Source: Streptomyces physcomitrii (GTDB lineage Bacteria; Actinomycetota; Actinomycetes; Streptomycetales; Streptomycetaceae). From it: a DNA stretch of 64,000 nt. The stretch's first letter is position 1, and the number at the start of each line of letters is the position of its first letter. Location: the NCBI RefSeq assembly GCF_012273655.1, contig NZ_JAAWWP010000005.1, forward strand, positions 248,001 to 312,000, read 5' to 3'. The translations under genes and the position numbers were made by a program. This document shows, piece by piece, positions 36,571 to 45,871 of the stretch. Under the pieces are notes generated by a model that saw nothing but the letters and a program-made list of their open reading frames with translations, made no database searches and had not been told where the DNA came from.

Positions 36571-37593
36571 CTAGGGCCAGTGATCTCCCGGACGGATGGT
36601 CGCGGGGTCGATTGCCGTATGCGGATCGGCCAGGGGCCGGATCGCACGGTCCGGCCGTTGATCTGCGATCAGCCGGATCTCCTCGGCGACGAGGTCCGGT
36701 TCGGTGAGTGTCACGTAGTGCCCCGAGCGGGCGGCGATCACGTGCTTGCCGCGGGGGGAGCGTTCGGCGTTGCGGGCGTGTGCTTCGTTGGCGGCGCGGC
36801 GGGTGGTCTGGTTCATGCCGGCGCCGGTGAGACCGCCGGAGACGACCGTGACCGGGATGTCGCCCAACTCCGGTGGCGCGTCACGGAACTGGCGAAGTTC
36901 GTCGAGGAAGGTGCGGGCCTGCGCGCGGTGGGTTCTGATCACGTCGACGGAGAAGCCGTCGCTCCTGATGTCGCGGCGCGCGTCCTCGGGCAGCGGCTTG
37001 GCGACGAAGCCGTAGGCGACGCCGAGCAGGCGGAGGCGCGCAAGGAGGAGGTTGATCGCGATGGCCACCCGCTCCGCCCGGCGGAACGTGGCTCCGAACA
37101 GCAACTCCGCACCCTCGTCGGTCGGGTCGACGAGGACCAGGCCCCGGATCCGGTCCAGGCGCCCGGCTGCGGCGAGGCGTACGAGCGGGCCGCCCGCGCT
37201 GTGTCCGACGAGTACGTACGGTCCGGGTCCGAAGTGGTCGAGCAGGTCCTGCAGGTCGTCCGCCATGCGGCGCATCGTCCGGGAGTCGGGGTCGACGGGG
37301 CTGCGGCCGAGTCCGGAGCGGTCGTAGACCACGGCCCGCGCCCACTTGCCGACGGCCGGCTGCACCAGCGCCCAGGAGGAGCGGGTGGCCGCGGCACCGG
37401 CCTCGAAGACGACGGTGGGGGCGCCGGTACCGCCCGCCTCCTCGCCCTCACTCTTGCCGTCGTTCTCGCCCTCGCTGCCGGTGTCCGCGCCGGGCCCCGG
37501 CAGCACCATGGCGTGCAGCCTGCGCCCGTCCCGGGTGGGCACCCACTCGCTGCGTCCCTGAACGTGCCCTGCCGCGCTGGTGGTTGAGGACAT
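36571..37593 (-). CDS. alpha/beta-hydrolase
   Basis: The 340-residue protein has an alpha/beta-hydrolase core. The nucleophile elbow GHSAGG is at about residue 137-142, the VVYDRSGLGRS block at about 100-110, SGGLTGAGM near 252 and a C-terminal RSGHYVTLTEPDLV giving the catalytic His. An insertion rich in Glu/Gly/Ser (about 40-60) is unusual. No signal peptide is present. The ATG at 37593 follows AAGGAA. A near-consensus iron-box-like palindrome about 100 bp upstream raises the possibility of iron control, as for siderophore esterases; the substrate is unknown. Confidence 0.85.
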   Translation of the reverse strand: MSSTTSAAGHVQGRSEWVPTRDGRRLHAMVLPGPGADTGSEGENDGKSEGEEAGGTGAPTVVFEAGAAATRSSWALVQPAVGKWARAVVYDRSGLGRSPVDPDSRTMRRMADDLQDLLDHFGPGPYVLVGHSAGGPLVRLAAAGRLDRIRGLVLVDPTDEGAELLFGATFRRAERVAIAINLLLARLRLLGVAYGFVAKPLPEDARRDIRSDGFSVDVIRTHRAQARTFLDELRQFRDAPPELGDIPVTVVSGGLTGAGMNQTTRRAANEAHARNAERSPRGKHVIAARSGHYVTLTEPDLVAEEIRLIADQRPDRAIRPLADPHTAIDPATIRPGDHWP

Positions 37594-37688
37594 GCGCCGT
37601 TCCTTCCCCCGTCGGGTCGCCTGCCCGCCGCTCGTCGCTCGCCGCCCGCCGCACCTCGAAAGCCGGGCGATCACAAGCCGGTTGAGCT

Positions 37689-37706
37689 AGTTAGGGTAAC
37701 CTAACT
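37689..37706. promoter_or_regulatory. putative DtxR/IdeR-type iron box
   Basis: AGTTAGG-GTAA-CCTAACT is a perfect 7-bp inverted repeat. Aligned to the IdeR/DmdR consensus TTAGGTTAGGCTAACCTAA it agrees at 14 of 19 positions. It lies 96 bp upstream of the alpha/beta-hydrolase start and 200 bp upstream of the divergent lipoprotein gene. Confidence 0.6.
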
Positions 37707-37752
37707 TCTTTCAATGGGGGTGTGGGGAGCGGCTGTTCCCCCTCCCCCGGCC

Positions 37753-37788
37753 CCCCGGCTCCCCGGCTCCCCGGCTCCCCGGCTCCCC
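37753..37788. repeat. 8-bp tandem repeat
   Basis: CCCCGGCT is repeated four times without interruption, ending CCCC, in the divergent spacer. Confidence 0.9.
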
Positions 37789-37907
37789 CGTCTGAGTAGC
37801 CGACCCGGGTACGCGTACTCATCCCGCCCCGCCCGCGCCTTCCTACGCTCACCAGCAGTACGACAGCGCGTGCCAAGCGGTGGCACGGCGGCAGGGGGAG
37901 GCCTTCG

Positions 37908-39005
37908 ATGAGCTGGATCCGGGCGCGGAGGAGAGCGAGACCGGCGGCGCGGCACGGGGTGGCGCTGACCGCGCTGGCGCTGCTCGTCGGCGGCTGCGGG
38001 CTGCTGAGCACCGAGGAGGACCGCAACCGGGCCGAGGAACTCGCCGAGCAGGTCTACCCGGGCGAGCTGCGGGTGGTGGGCGCGCGCACCCTCTTCCCCG
38101 CGGACTCCGGCTCCGAGATCACCTTCGCGCTGCGGGACGACCCCGAGGCCTTCGTACGGCTGCGGGTGGACGCGGAGCGGGACCGCTGCGAGGGCGGCGC
38201 CCCCTGCGCCCGGGCACTGCGCGAGGCGCGGGCCCGCGGAGAGGCCGCGGCGGCCGAATGGCGGCTGCTGCGAGGGGAGTTGGAGCACTGCGGCTACGAG
38301 GTGCACGCGGTGCGGGTCACCCGGGACGCGGTGGCCGAGCCGTGGATCTCGGCCCCGCTCAGCAACCGGAACCTCACCGGGGTGCTCGACCGCCTCGGCG
38401 GCTGCCTGGAGCGCTACTCCCGCGCCCTGCCGCCCGCGGCGCGCACCGGCCGTACCGCGGTCAACATCAACATCGCCGCACCCGAGGCGGTGCGGTCGCT
38501 GCCCCGCGGCAAGCAGGGCGACCCCGTACTGCTGCGGAAATCCTCGACGAAGCTGCTCGCCGCGCTCGCCTCGGGCCCGTACCACGCGGTCTCCTACGCC
38601 TGGCGCGACGGCGCCGTCCTCCCCGGCTCCGGCACCCCGCGTCGGGTGCTGCCGTTCGAGGACAACCAGGAGTTCGTCCGCGCCGTGCACACCTCCACCA
38701 CCCGCTGGCTGCGGCGCACCCACCCGCAGGCACAGGTGGTGGAGGGCTACAGCGGCATCTGGTCCCTGCTGCCGGGCCGCCTCGACCGGCAGCGCGGCTA
38801 CGTCCTGTACTGCGAGGGCCCCGAGTCGCACCCGGGCCACCGGAGCACCGGGGGCACCCGTTCACCCCGGGCCGACCGCTGCCTCGGCAACCACGCCCTG
38901 GTCGTCACCGTGGACCTGCGGGGCAACCTCCTGGACGAGCCCCGCGTGGAACACGACGTCCGCGAGGGCCGCGGACCGCTGAACCTCCCGCCACTGGACG
39001 GCTGA
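37908..39005 (+). CDS. putative lipoprotein of unknown function
   Basis: The 365-residue protein has an Arg-rich leader, a hydrophobic segment ending VGGC (lipobox Cys near 30) and a mature domain with several Cys. Visible blocks include VYPGELRVVGARTLFP, CEGGAPCARALREAR, NINIAAPEAVRSLPRGKQGD and RCLGNHALVVTVDLRG. It resembles a family of actinobacterial lipoproteins for which I know no function. It is preceded by AGGGGGAGG at 37893-37901. Downstream lies a repeat-rich spacer. Confidence 0.75.
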   Translation: MSWIRARRRARPAARHGVALTALALLVGGCGLLSTEEDRNRAEELAEQVYPGELRVVGARTLFPADSGSEITFALRDDPEAFVRLRVDAERDRCEGGAPCARALREARARGEAAAAEWRLLRGELEHCGYEVHAVRVTRDAVAEPWISAPLSNRNLTGVLDRLGGCLERYSRALPPAARTGRTAVNINIAAPEAVRSLPRGKQGDPVLLRKSSTKLLAALASGPYHAVSYAWRDGAVLPGSGTPRRVLPFEDNQEFVRAVHTSTTRWLRRTHPQAQVVEGYSGIWSLLPGRLDRQRGYVLYCEGPESHPGHRSTGGTRSPRADRCLGNHALVVTVDLRGNLLDEPRVEHDVREGRGPLNLPPLDG

Positions 39006-39416
39006 GAACCGCGAGCGCGGGGACGACTGAAGCCGCGAGCACCGGACGGACCGGACGGAACGGACGGACCGGACGGACCGGATGCACGTGACAGCTGGGC
39101 CGGACGGGCCGGGCTCCCGCCACAGCCGGATCGGACGGGCCGGACGCACGCGCCAGACGGACCGGACGGGCCGGACGCACACCACAGCCGCGCCGGGGAC
39201 CGAGGCCGCAGCCCGACCCCGCAATCCGACCCCACAGCCCGACCCCGCAGGCCGACCCCGCAGGCAAGAAGACCGAGAAGGCCGCCCCCGGCTCCTCCCC
39301 ACGGCCCCCTCCCCGGCTGTCCGCCCCCTAGGGGATGTCACAGCTGGGCCGCAAAGACCCCCCGCTTTCCCCGGGCGGGTCCCCGGCCCGCCCCCAGAGC
39401 AGGTACGTTCATTGAC
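39006..39416. repeat. repeat-rich intergenic region
   Basis: A 9-bp unit CGGACGGAC recurs at about 39042-39082 and in degenerate form to 39180. A second tract (about 39208-39262) repeats CCGACCCCGCAG. No gene is supported. The promoter of the Yip1 gene must lie at the right end. Confidence 0.75.
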
Positions 39417-40397
39417 GTGGCTGTATTCAGGACCGGACGTGGCCCAGGCAACCGGGCCCCGCACTCGCGACCGCAGAACCCCCCGCAGCAGCCGTACGGA
39501 CAGCAGGCGCCAAGCGGCGCCCCGTACGGCGGGCCGCCCATGTCTCCGTACCCGCAGGCCCAGCAGTCCCAGCCGCCCTACGGCCGGCAGCAGCACGGTC
39601 ACGGACAGCAGCCGGGCTACGGTCAGCAGCCCCCGTACGGCGGCCCCGCCCAGGGCGGTCACGCGGCCCGGCAGCAGTGGCCGGACCCGGGCGGCCACGG
39701 GGAACCGGAGTACTTCGGCGCGGGCCACCCGCAGGGCGCGCCCGATCCGTACGCGGCGAACAACCCCGGCCACACCCAGGCCTTCGCCTTCGGCGAGGAC
39801 CCGTACTCGCAGGGCGACACCTACCGGGCCGGGCAGATGGCCGCGCCCCCGGTGGGCCCCCGGCTGCACTGGAAGGAGCTCCTGCCGGGCATCGTGCTGC
39901 GCCCGGCCAGCACCTTCCTGACCATGCGGGACTACTCGGTCTGGTTCCCCGCGCTGATCGTGACCTTCGTCTACGGGCTGCTCGCGCTGTTCGGCTTCGA
40001 CGGCCCCCGTGAGGACGCGATCAACGCGACGATCTCCACGGCCGTCCCGTCCGTGATCATCACGGGCATCGCCTTCATGATCGGCCTGTTCATGCTCGGG
40101 GTGGTCACCCACACCCTGGCCCGGCAGTTCGGCGGCGACGGCGCCTGGCAGCCGACGGTCGGCCTGAGCATGCTGATCAGCTCGCTCACCGACGCGCCCC
40201 GGCTGCTGGTCGCGATGTTCTTCGGCGGCGACGCAGGCTTCGTCCAGCTGCTCGGCTGGGCCACCTGGCTCGGCGCGGGCGCCCTGCTGACCGTGATGGT
40301 GAGCAAATCGCACGACCTGCCCTGGCCCAAGGCGCTCGGCGCCGCCGCCATCCAGCTGATCGCCCTGCTCTCGCTGATCAAGCTCGGCACCTTCTGA
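39417..40397 (+). CDS. Yip1 domain membrane protein
   Basis: The 326-residue protein has a disordered N-terminus of about 145 residues, rich in Gln, Pro, Tyr and Gly with GQQPGYGQQPPYGG repeats. A Yip1-type domain with about five membrane helices (about 175-325) follows. The domain opens with PASTFLTMRDYSVWFPALIV-type sequence (in part: TFLTMRDYSVWF). Bacterial Yip1 proteins are widespread membrane proteins without an established role. It starts with GTG at 39417; no strong ribosome site is visible, so a leaderless or weakly initiated mRNA is possible. Confidence 0.85.
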   Translation: MAVFRTGRGPGNRAPHSRPQNPPQQPYGQQAPSGAPYGGPPMSPYPQAQQSQPPYGRQQHGHGQQPGYGQQPPYGGPAQGGHAARQQWPDPGGHGEPEYFGAGHPQGAPDPYAANNPGHTQAFAFGEDPYSQGDTYRAGQMAAPPVGPRLHWKELLPGIVLRPASTFLTMRDYSVWFPALIVTFVYGLLALFGFDGPREDAINATISTAVPSVIITGIAFMIGLFMLGVVTHTLARQFGGDGAWQPTVGLSMLISSLTDAPRLLVAMFFGGDAGFVQLLGWATWLGAGALLTVMVSKSHDLPWPKALGAAAIQLIALLSLIKLGTF

Positions 40398-40462
40398 CAC
40401 CCCCGCCGGCCTCGGCGGACGCCCGCCGGCCCGGCCGCCCGCCGCCGAGGCACCGCACTCCC

Positions 40463-40502
40463 GAAGGCTCCCGGTACCGCTCCACAGGTACCGGGAGCCT
40501 TC
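40463..40502 (+). terminator. strong intrinsic terminator
   Basis: A perfect 16-bp stem GAAGGCTCCCGGTACC / GGTACCGGGAGCCTTC with an 8-nt loop lies downstream of the Yip1 stop. Confidence 0.88.
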
Positions 40503-40640
40503 CGGCATGCGGGAGCCGTTGTTGCGAACGCGCCCTTGACCACCGTCTGTTGGGCGCGAACGATGAGCGCCGGGCGCCCACCCCCCGCACCGCCGGGTGC
40601 CCGACCCCCCACCTGTCGCACCAGAAACCAGGAGAAGACG

Positions 40641-41990
40641 ATGCGACTGCAGCACTTGCGCGGGCGGCGGACCACCGCCGTGGCCGCGCTCCTCACCATG
40701 GCCCTGGCGGTCCCCATCGCCGCCCAGGCCACCGAGGACAGCGGCGCCCACGACTCCGCGGCGGCGAAGGCGGCCGCCGAGATCCCCCGCCAGTACCGGG
40801 TCACCGGACCGGACTCGGTAGCCGACCGGGACCGCCTGGCCCGCCTCGGCGTCTCGCTCGACGAGGTCGCGAAGAAGTCCGTGGTGATCACCGCCGACTC
40901 CGCCCAGCTGAAGAAGGTCCGCGCGCTCGGCTGGCGGACGAAGTCCCTCGGCGGACCGCCCGCGCGCGACAGCTCCGGCAAGAAGGTCAGGCCGGGGGTC
41001 GCGGACTTCCCCTCCGACGACTCCGGCTACCACACCTACGACGAGGCGCTGAAGGCGATCGACGAGGCGGTGGCCGCCCACCCCGACATCCTCAGCAAGC
41101 AGGTCATCGGTAAGTCCCACGAGGGCCGGGACCTGCTCGCCGTGAAGATCAGCGACAACGTCGGGGAAGACGAGGACGAGCCGGAGGTGCTGTTCACCCA
41201 CCACCAGCACGCCCGCGAGCACCTCACCGTCGAGATGGCGCTGTACCTGATCGACGAGTTCGGCGGCAAGTACGGCAGCGACGAGGCGATCAAGAAGGCC
41301 GTCGACGGCCGCGAGATCTGGATCGTGCCGGACCTGAACCCGGACGGCGGTGAGTACGACATCACCGGCGGCGAGTACCAGATGTGGCGCAAGAACCGGC
41401 AGCCCAACGAGGGCTCCGAGGAGATCGGCACCGACCAGAACCGCAACTGGGACTTCAAGTGGGGCTGCTGCGGCGGCTCCAGCGAGGACCCGGGCGCCGA
41501 GGACTACCGCGGCGCCGCCCCCGAGTCGGCCCCCGAGGTGAAGGTCGTCTCCGACTTCGTCCGCAGCCGGGTGGTCGGCGGCAAGCAGCAGATCACCGCC
41601 GCCATCGACTTCCACACGTACGGCGAACTGGTCATGTGGCCCTGGGGCTGGACCCAGGACGAGGTCACCGACGGCATGACCCAGGACGACATCGACACCT
41701 TCAAGGCCATCGGCAAGGACATGGCCGCCAGCAACGACTACACCCCGCAGCAGGACAGCGCCCTCTACACCACCGACGGCGCGATCGACGACTACCTCTG
41801 GGGCGACCAGAAGATCTTCGCCTACACCTACGAGATGTACCCGGGCGACAGCGGCTCGGACGGCTTCTACCCGCCCGACGAGGTCATCGAGAAGGAGACC
41901 GCCCGCAACCGCGAGTCGGTCCTGAAGCTCCTCGACAACGCCGACTGCATGTACAAGGCGATCGGCAAGGAGGACCAGTACTGCAAGTAG
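40641..41990 (+). CDS. secreted M14-family zinc carboxypeptidase
   Basis: The 449-residue precursor has a signal peptide (1-30, cleavage near AQA-TE), a propeptide (about 31-115) and a peptidase M14 domain. Zinc ligands are visible as HAREH (H-x-x-E, near 192-195) and a later His in IDFHTYGE. The catalytic Glu lies in the C-terminal YEMYPG segment. The domain is related to carboxypeptidases T/A ([10 protein letters not shown] block). The ATG at 40641 follows AGGAGAAG. The enzyme is expected to remove C-terminal residues from extracellular peptides. Confidence 0.92.
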   Translation: MRLQHLRGRRTTAVAALLTMALAVPIAAQATEDSGAHDSAAAKAAAEIPRQYRVTGPDSVADRDRLARLGVSLDEVAKKSVVITADSAQLKKVRALGWRTKSLGGPPARDSSGKKVRPGVADFPSDDSGYHTYDEALKAIDEAVAAHPDILSKQVIGKSHEGRDLLAVKISDNVGEDEDEPEVLFTHHQHAREHLTVEMALYLIDEFGGKYGSDEAIKKAVDGREIWIVPDLNPDGGEYDITGGEYQMWRKNRQPNEGSEEIGTDQNRNWDFKWGCCGGSSEDPGAEDYRGAAPESAPEVKVVSDFVRSRVVGGKQQITAAIDFHTYGELVMWPWGWTQDEVTDGMTQDDIDTFKAIGKDMAASNDYTPQQDSALYTTDGAIDDYLWGDQKIFAYTYEMYPGDSGSDGFYPPDEVIEKETARNRESVLKLLDNADCMYKAIGKEDQYCK

Positions 41991-42039
41991 CGCCCGGCAC
42001 GCGGCCGGCCGCACCGCTGAACAACCCTTGAACAGCCTT

Positions 42040-42083
42040 GAGGCGCCCCGGACTTGACGACCGACCGTCGTCCGGGGCGCCTC
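42040..42083. terminator. bidirectional terminator
   Basis: GAGGCGCCCCGGAC (42040-42053) pairs perfectly with GTCCGGGGCGCCTC (42070-42083); an inner GACGAC/GTCGTC extends the stem. It separates the converging carboxypeptidase and phosphodiesterase genes. Confidence 0.9.
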
Positions 42084-42116
42084 GTCATCTCCCGCCACCC
42101 GGCGGGAGCGGGGCTC

Positions 42117-43181
42117 TCACCGCGCCGAACCGGTCAGCGGATAGTGGTCCGAGAGATTGGTGTACGTGTACTCGGTCCCCCAGCTGGAGACGGTCCACGG
42201 CGCCGACTCCTCCTTCACCACCTCGTTGTTCCACCCGGCGGGCCGGGCGTTCCCCTCGCGGAAGAGGATGTGGTCCAGGTCCTCGCGCGGGTCGTCCGGA
42301 TAGCGCTCGCGGGCGATCGAGTTGTCCTCGGTGTCGAAGGAGTACGGGTGCCCGGTGCGCGAATCCGCGCCCGCGAGACCCGCGTCAGCGAGCATCGAGC
42401 CGTACTCGGCGCTGCGCGAGTCCACGTTCAAGTCCCCGGCGAGCAGCACCTGTTCGTCCGCCGGGATCTCCTTGGCGTCCAGGAAGGCGTCGATCTCCCG
42501 GAACTGGGCGCCGCGCACCCGCGCCGCCTCGCCGTCCCCGCAGCCGGGGTCGGTGGACTGGGTGTGGGTGCCGACGACGTGCACCCGGCTGCCGTTCACG
42601 TCCAACACGGCATAGGCGAAGCCCTTGTTGGACAGCGCGTCGGAACCGCAGGCCTCGTCGAACACGTACTGCTCCTTGCGCAGCACCGGCCACTTGCTGA
42701 GGATCGTCACCCCGCCGTCCTCCGGCGCCAGCGCCGAGTAGTCCCCGCCCGTCGCGTCCCACCCGTCCTTGCTGCGGCCGACCACCGGCGTCCGGTGCGG
42801 ATACCGGTCGGCGGCATACCCCTGCAACGCCTCGGAGGAGGAGTTGTCGAAGGCCTCCTGGAGCACCACGACGTCCTTCCCCTGGAAGAAGGGCGCCTCG
42901 GTTATCGCCTTCGCACGGTGGTCCTGGCCCCAGTTGGGGTAGAGCAGCTTGCTCATCAGGAAGACGTTGTACGTGAGGACATCCAGCCGGGGCGGCTCGG
43001 CGGAGGCGGCGGCCGGGGCGGGGCGGGCCTGCGCGGCGGGCACGGCGGCCACGGCCGGGACAGCAGGCGGGGCGGGCGCGGCCTGTGCGGCCTGCGCGGC
43101 GGGAACGGCGGCGAGCAGCACGGCGGCGCACGCCGAACCGAGGGCGGCGCCCCGGAGGCGGCGCGGGGAAAGGTGCGGCAC
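42117..43181 (-). CDS. secreted sphingomyelin phosphodiesterase-like enzyme (EEP superfamily)
   Basis: The 354-residue protein has a signal peptide and an Ala/Pro-rich linker (about 15-60), then an endonuclease/exonuclease/phosphatase domain. Motifs visible are LTYNVFLM (start), VVLQEAFDN (metal Glu), GTHTQS, LAGDLNVDS (Asp-x-Asn) and the final SDHYPL (catalytic His). This set matches bacterial neutral sphingomyelinases/phospholipase C of the EEP type. Start: ATG at 43181. It may hydrolyse sphingomyelin or other phospholipids outside the cell. Confidence 0.85.
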   Translation of the reverse strand: MPHLSPRRLRGAALGSACAAVLLAAVPAAQAAQAAPAPPAVPAVAAVPAAQARPAPAAASAEPPRLDVLTYNVFLMSKLLYPNWGQDHRAKAITEAPFFQGKDVVVLQEAFDNSSSEALQGYAADRYPHRTPVVGRSKDGWDATGGDYSALAPEDGGVTILSKWPVLRKEQYVFDEACGSDALSNKGFAYAVLDVNGSRVHVVGTHTQSTDPGCGDGEAARVRGAQFREIDAFLDAKEIPADEQVLLAGDLNVDSRSAEYGSMLADAGLAGADSRTGHPYSFDTEDNSIARERYPDDPREDLDHILFREGNARPAGWNNEVVKEESAPWTVSSWGTEYTYTNLSDHYPLTGSAR

Positions 43182-43425
43182 AAGAACTCCTGGCTCGGGG
43201 GGTGGAGGTCACGCAGCCGCCATCCAAGCAAAGGCGAACCTTGTTCAGGTACCCCCGCGACGCCAGGGGGGTGACGGGCGGGGAGTGCCGGGGTGAACCG
43301 GGGCGCTCGTGATGTTGGTCTGCCGCACTGCCTTCACCGGAAGAGTTCATCCCGGTCGAGGTCAACGAAATGACTCTGGACTCCACGTCCTGCGTCCTTG
43401 AATACGCCTTGACGCCTGAGGGACT

Positions 43426-44049
43426 TCATTCAGACCAAGTGTTGCCCGACCTCGCCGCCGCGTAGATCGTTGCCACCTCTTGCGGGGCGAGTGTCGGGGA
43501 CATTCCACTGAGCCGTGACGGCAGTTCTTCGCAGGGCACGAGCAGAACTGGTGGTGCGACTTGCCGTACTTTGATCTGCTCGGCTCCGACTATGACGATG
43601 ACCGGCCGAGCCTCGACCTTGAACCCGCAGACCCGGGTCAAGGTGGCTGATACTTTCCGTGCCTCACTCTGGCTCGCGGGGATGTGACGGGTCTTCCCGC
43701 CGTTGACGGTCACCCCGTAGTCGCCGTACCAGACCTTCTTGCCCTTGTGGTGCTTGGTATTGAGCGCAAAGACACCGGCCGGACCGATCACGAGATGGTC
43801 CACGTCAGTGCCGGACGGATACTGCACAGCGTGCAGGGTGTGCCACCCTCGCCCGAGACGGCGCAGGCGCCGAGCCGTGCTGACTTCTCCCACGAGGCCC
43901 TGCTGCCAGCTCCGTAACTCCCTGGTGTCCTCAGCCTTGGACCATCGCGCGAGGAAGCGCTTCACCGCACTTGGCTCCAGTTCGACAAGCTTGCGGCGTA
44001 CCGCCGCGCCGGGGCGATTGGCGGCCAAGTCCTCAACAGGAAGCGACAT
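43426..44049 (-). CDS. NERD (nuclease-related) domain protein
   Basis: The 207-residue protein has a NERD domain (about 50-150): GLVGEVSTARRL, then the catalytic-type block DVDHLVIGPAGVFALNTKHH, in which the Lys of the NTKxH core is present. NERD belongs to the PD-(D/E)xK-related nuclease fold. The biological role is unknown. The ATG at 44049 follows GGAG; a GTG 3 nt upstream is in frame. It is the last core-like gene before the island with the tRNA-Ser fragment. Confidence 0.8.
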   Translation of the reverse strand: MSLPVEDLAANRPGAAVRRKLVELEPSAVKRFLARWSKAEDTRELRSWQQGLVGEVSTARRLRRLGRGWHTLHAVQYPSGTDVDHLVIGPAGVFALNTKHHKGKKVWYGDYGVTVNGGKTRHIPASQSEARKVSATLTRVCGFKVEARPVIVIVGAEQIKVRQVAPPVLLVPCEELPSRLSGMSPTLAPQEVATIYAAARSGNTWSE

Positions 44050-44630
44050 CACAACTCCAGAAGATCGGCGACGACAGCCTTCCCAACGTAGCTTCGGATC
44101 GGGGTTGTTACAGGTTTCTCTACCTCATCAAGCCCCGGCTGCGCTCCGCTCCGCCGGGCGCGCTTCCCGGTTCCGCTCCGGGCAACGCGCGCCCACATGG
44201 GGGGCAGGACCGGTGGCCATGAGCCGCGCCGCTGCATGGCAGGGCACAGGACACGCCTCCGGCGGGGGCGCTCAGACTCCGGGATGGACGGGGCACCATC
44301 AGCGACTGCGGACACATCGTGGTGTGCGCGAGAAGCTTCCATCCCGTCCACCTTCGACCCACGCAGAGCCGAGCAGACGCGGCCCAGGGGGGCAAGGTCG
44401 TTCGTAGAGTGGGGCGCTCCAGCTTGACGCCCCTGAACCACGTCGGCTCCACGGTGCGTGGGTCGGACGCGGATGGGATGGGAGCTGGGGTGAGTGGTGG
44501 GTTGAGGTGGGGGTATCGGGTCAGAGGTCGAGCAACAGCGAGGAACCTCGGTTAGTTACGGCTTCCAGACACGGGAACGGCCCCCGACCCAGTTCCCCGG
44601 ATCAGGGGCCGTACTCACTACTCGTCAAGC
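44050..44630. other. intergenic region, boundary of an inserted island
   Basis: No gene is convincing. A possible terminator, ACGGCCCC (44577-44584) with GGGGCCGT (44605-44612), ends the stretch just before the tRNA-Ser fragment. Several short frames read as low-quality sequence without ribosome sites. Confidence 0.6.
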
Positions 44631-44719
44631 GGAGGCGGTGGGACTTGAACCCACGGTGAGGGGTTGCCTCACGACGGTTTTCAAGATCGCTGGAGGCTCG
44701 ACTCCCCTATTGAGACTCC
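44631..44719 (-). pseudogene. tRNA-Ser(TGA) 3' fragment, probable attachment-site remnant
   Basis: On the minus strand, the part from the anticodon loop (CTTGAAAA, anticodon TGA) through the long variable arm, the T-arm (GGGTTCAAGTCCC) and the acceptor 3' strand CGCCTCC is intact and tRNA-Ser-like. The 5' half is wrong: GGAGTCT pairs with CGCCTCC at only 5 of 7 positions, no D-arm can be formed, and the anticodon stem has mismatches. This is what an integration into the 3' half of a tRNA gene leaves behind. No intact copy is in the window. Confidence 0.7.
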
Positions 44720-44866
44720 TCTCAGCTACTGAGCGCAGCGCCGACCTCATAGGCGAGGGAAGATCCACCACCCGCCTCGGTCATCCAGCCTCACCGATCT
44801 GGTCACCTCACCACTCCGAAGAGTCACCTTGTGGGATGATCTGATGTTCCTAGGGGAGGTGCCTCA

Positions 44867-45871
44867 TTGGCTAAGCACACGTTCGCGAGCTACGCAATCA
44901 GGATCAAACGGAGTCGAGAGAAGAGCTATCTCCCTCTCGACAATTTCGACGGTGGGGGGTCCGACCTACTCAAAGAATTCTACGGATTCTTCCTCCACCT
45001 TCAAGAATGCGCATTCGAGTTTCCCGAAAAGGAACGTTCTCTCGAAGCTCGCGAGACCCAGCGGAAAAATCGTTCATTGCAAGTCAAACTCGCCTTTGGC
45101 GCATATGGCATACAGTCAAGGATCCGAGATCGGACTACCGGCCAAGTTGTATTCCAGAAAATAGAAGGACACGTAGATCTGACAGATTTGCGAAATTACA
45201 TCATCCTGCCCGAGAACTCTACTGCTGGACTCATCTTCACAGAGCGATTCCAGGGCAATGGTGTAATTTCAGCACTGTCGGAAGCATTCAAAAAGGCATT
45301 TCATGCCAAATTTGGCGGATACACGCTAGAAATCAACACCATGACTTCAGAAGCCGCTTTTGGTGTATATATGGAAAGTGGCGAGATTAAGAAAATAAGA
45401 CTTGTGCGACAGGCCATTCCGCACGACGTGGCAGGTGCCCTTGGGCTAGGCGACGAAGAAACAAACCTGGGCACCATCGAGATGATGTTGCGTCCTCCGC
45501 GCACGGGATCCTTCCACAAGCAAAAGATCCAATCTGTAATTAGTGGCGAAACCGACGTCTCCAGCCTTCTGGAGTGGCGCGACGTCACCTTCCGAGAGCT
45601 CAAGGTAGAGGTCAAGATCGCCGACTCGCTCAGGACGTTGTCAGTGTCGTCTGGTACAACACCGGCCATGCTCTACGACCTCGAATCTGAGATGCGGAAG
45701 GAAGGAGTGACTGAGCTCACGGACACGTGGGTGTATGGGAAGGCTGAAGAGCTAGCTGAAGACCTAGGAAAGAACATGGGTCTCAGCGCCGACCGCATGC
45801 GCCGTGAATTCCAATGGCCAGAATTTTGGGATCGCTACAGACTGGAGGTCCCCGTTGATCAGAATGATTGA
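44867..45871 (+). CDS. hypothetical protein in AT-richer island, first gene of a two-gene operon
   Basis: The 334-residue protein is soluble, with no signal peptide or membrane helix and no motif I can assign. It contains a region rich in Lys/Arg near the N-terminus, a central block FTERFQGNGVISALSEAF and an Asp/Glu-rich C-terminal third. The TTG start at 44867 follows GGGGAGG. Local base composition is near 50% G+C, strikingly lower than the surrounding DNA, and codon use is unlike its neighbours, so it was acquired by transfer. It overlaps the following membrane-protein gene. A role as the sensor half of a defence or toxin pair is inference from the arrangement. Confidence 0.8.
   Translation: MAKHTFASYAIRIKRSREKSYLPLDNFDGGGSDLLKEFYGFFLHLQECAFEFPEKERSLEARETQRKNRSLQVKLAFGAYGIQSRIRDRTTGQVVFQKIEGHVDLTDLRNYIILPENSTAGLIFTERFQGNGVISALSEAFKKAFHAKFGGYTLEINTMTSEAAFGVYMESGEIKKIRLVRQAIPHDVAGALGLGDEETNLGTIEMMLRPPRTGSFHKQKIQSVISGETDVSSLLEWRDVTFRELKVEVKIADSLRTLSVSSGTTPAMLYDLESEMRKEGVTELTDTWVYGKAEELAEDLGKNMGLSADRMRREFQWPEFWDRYRLEVPVDQND

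Noticed and set aside
38862..42098. A 1078-residue minus-strand frame spanning the Yip1 and carboxypeptidase genes
   Set aside because: It crosses two genes with signal peptides and recognisable domains on the plus strand and has no ribosome site or motif.
43684..44555. Plus-strand frames opposite and beyond the NERD gene
   Set aside because: They are shadows or start-less frames; the minus strand carries the NERD domain.
44631..44719. Functional tRNA-Ser
   Set aside because: No D-arm can be formed, two acceptor pairs and part of the anticodon stem mismatch; only the 3' half is tRNA-like.
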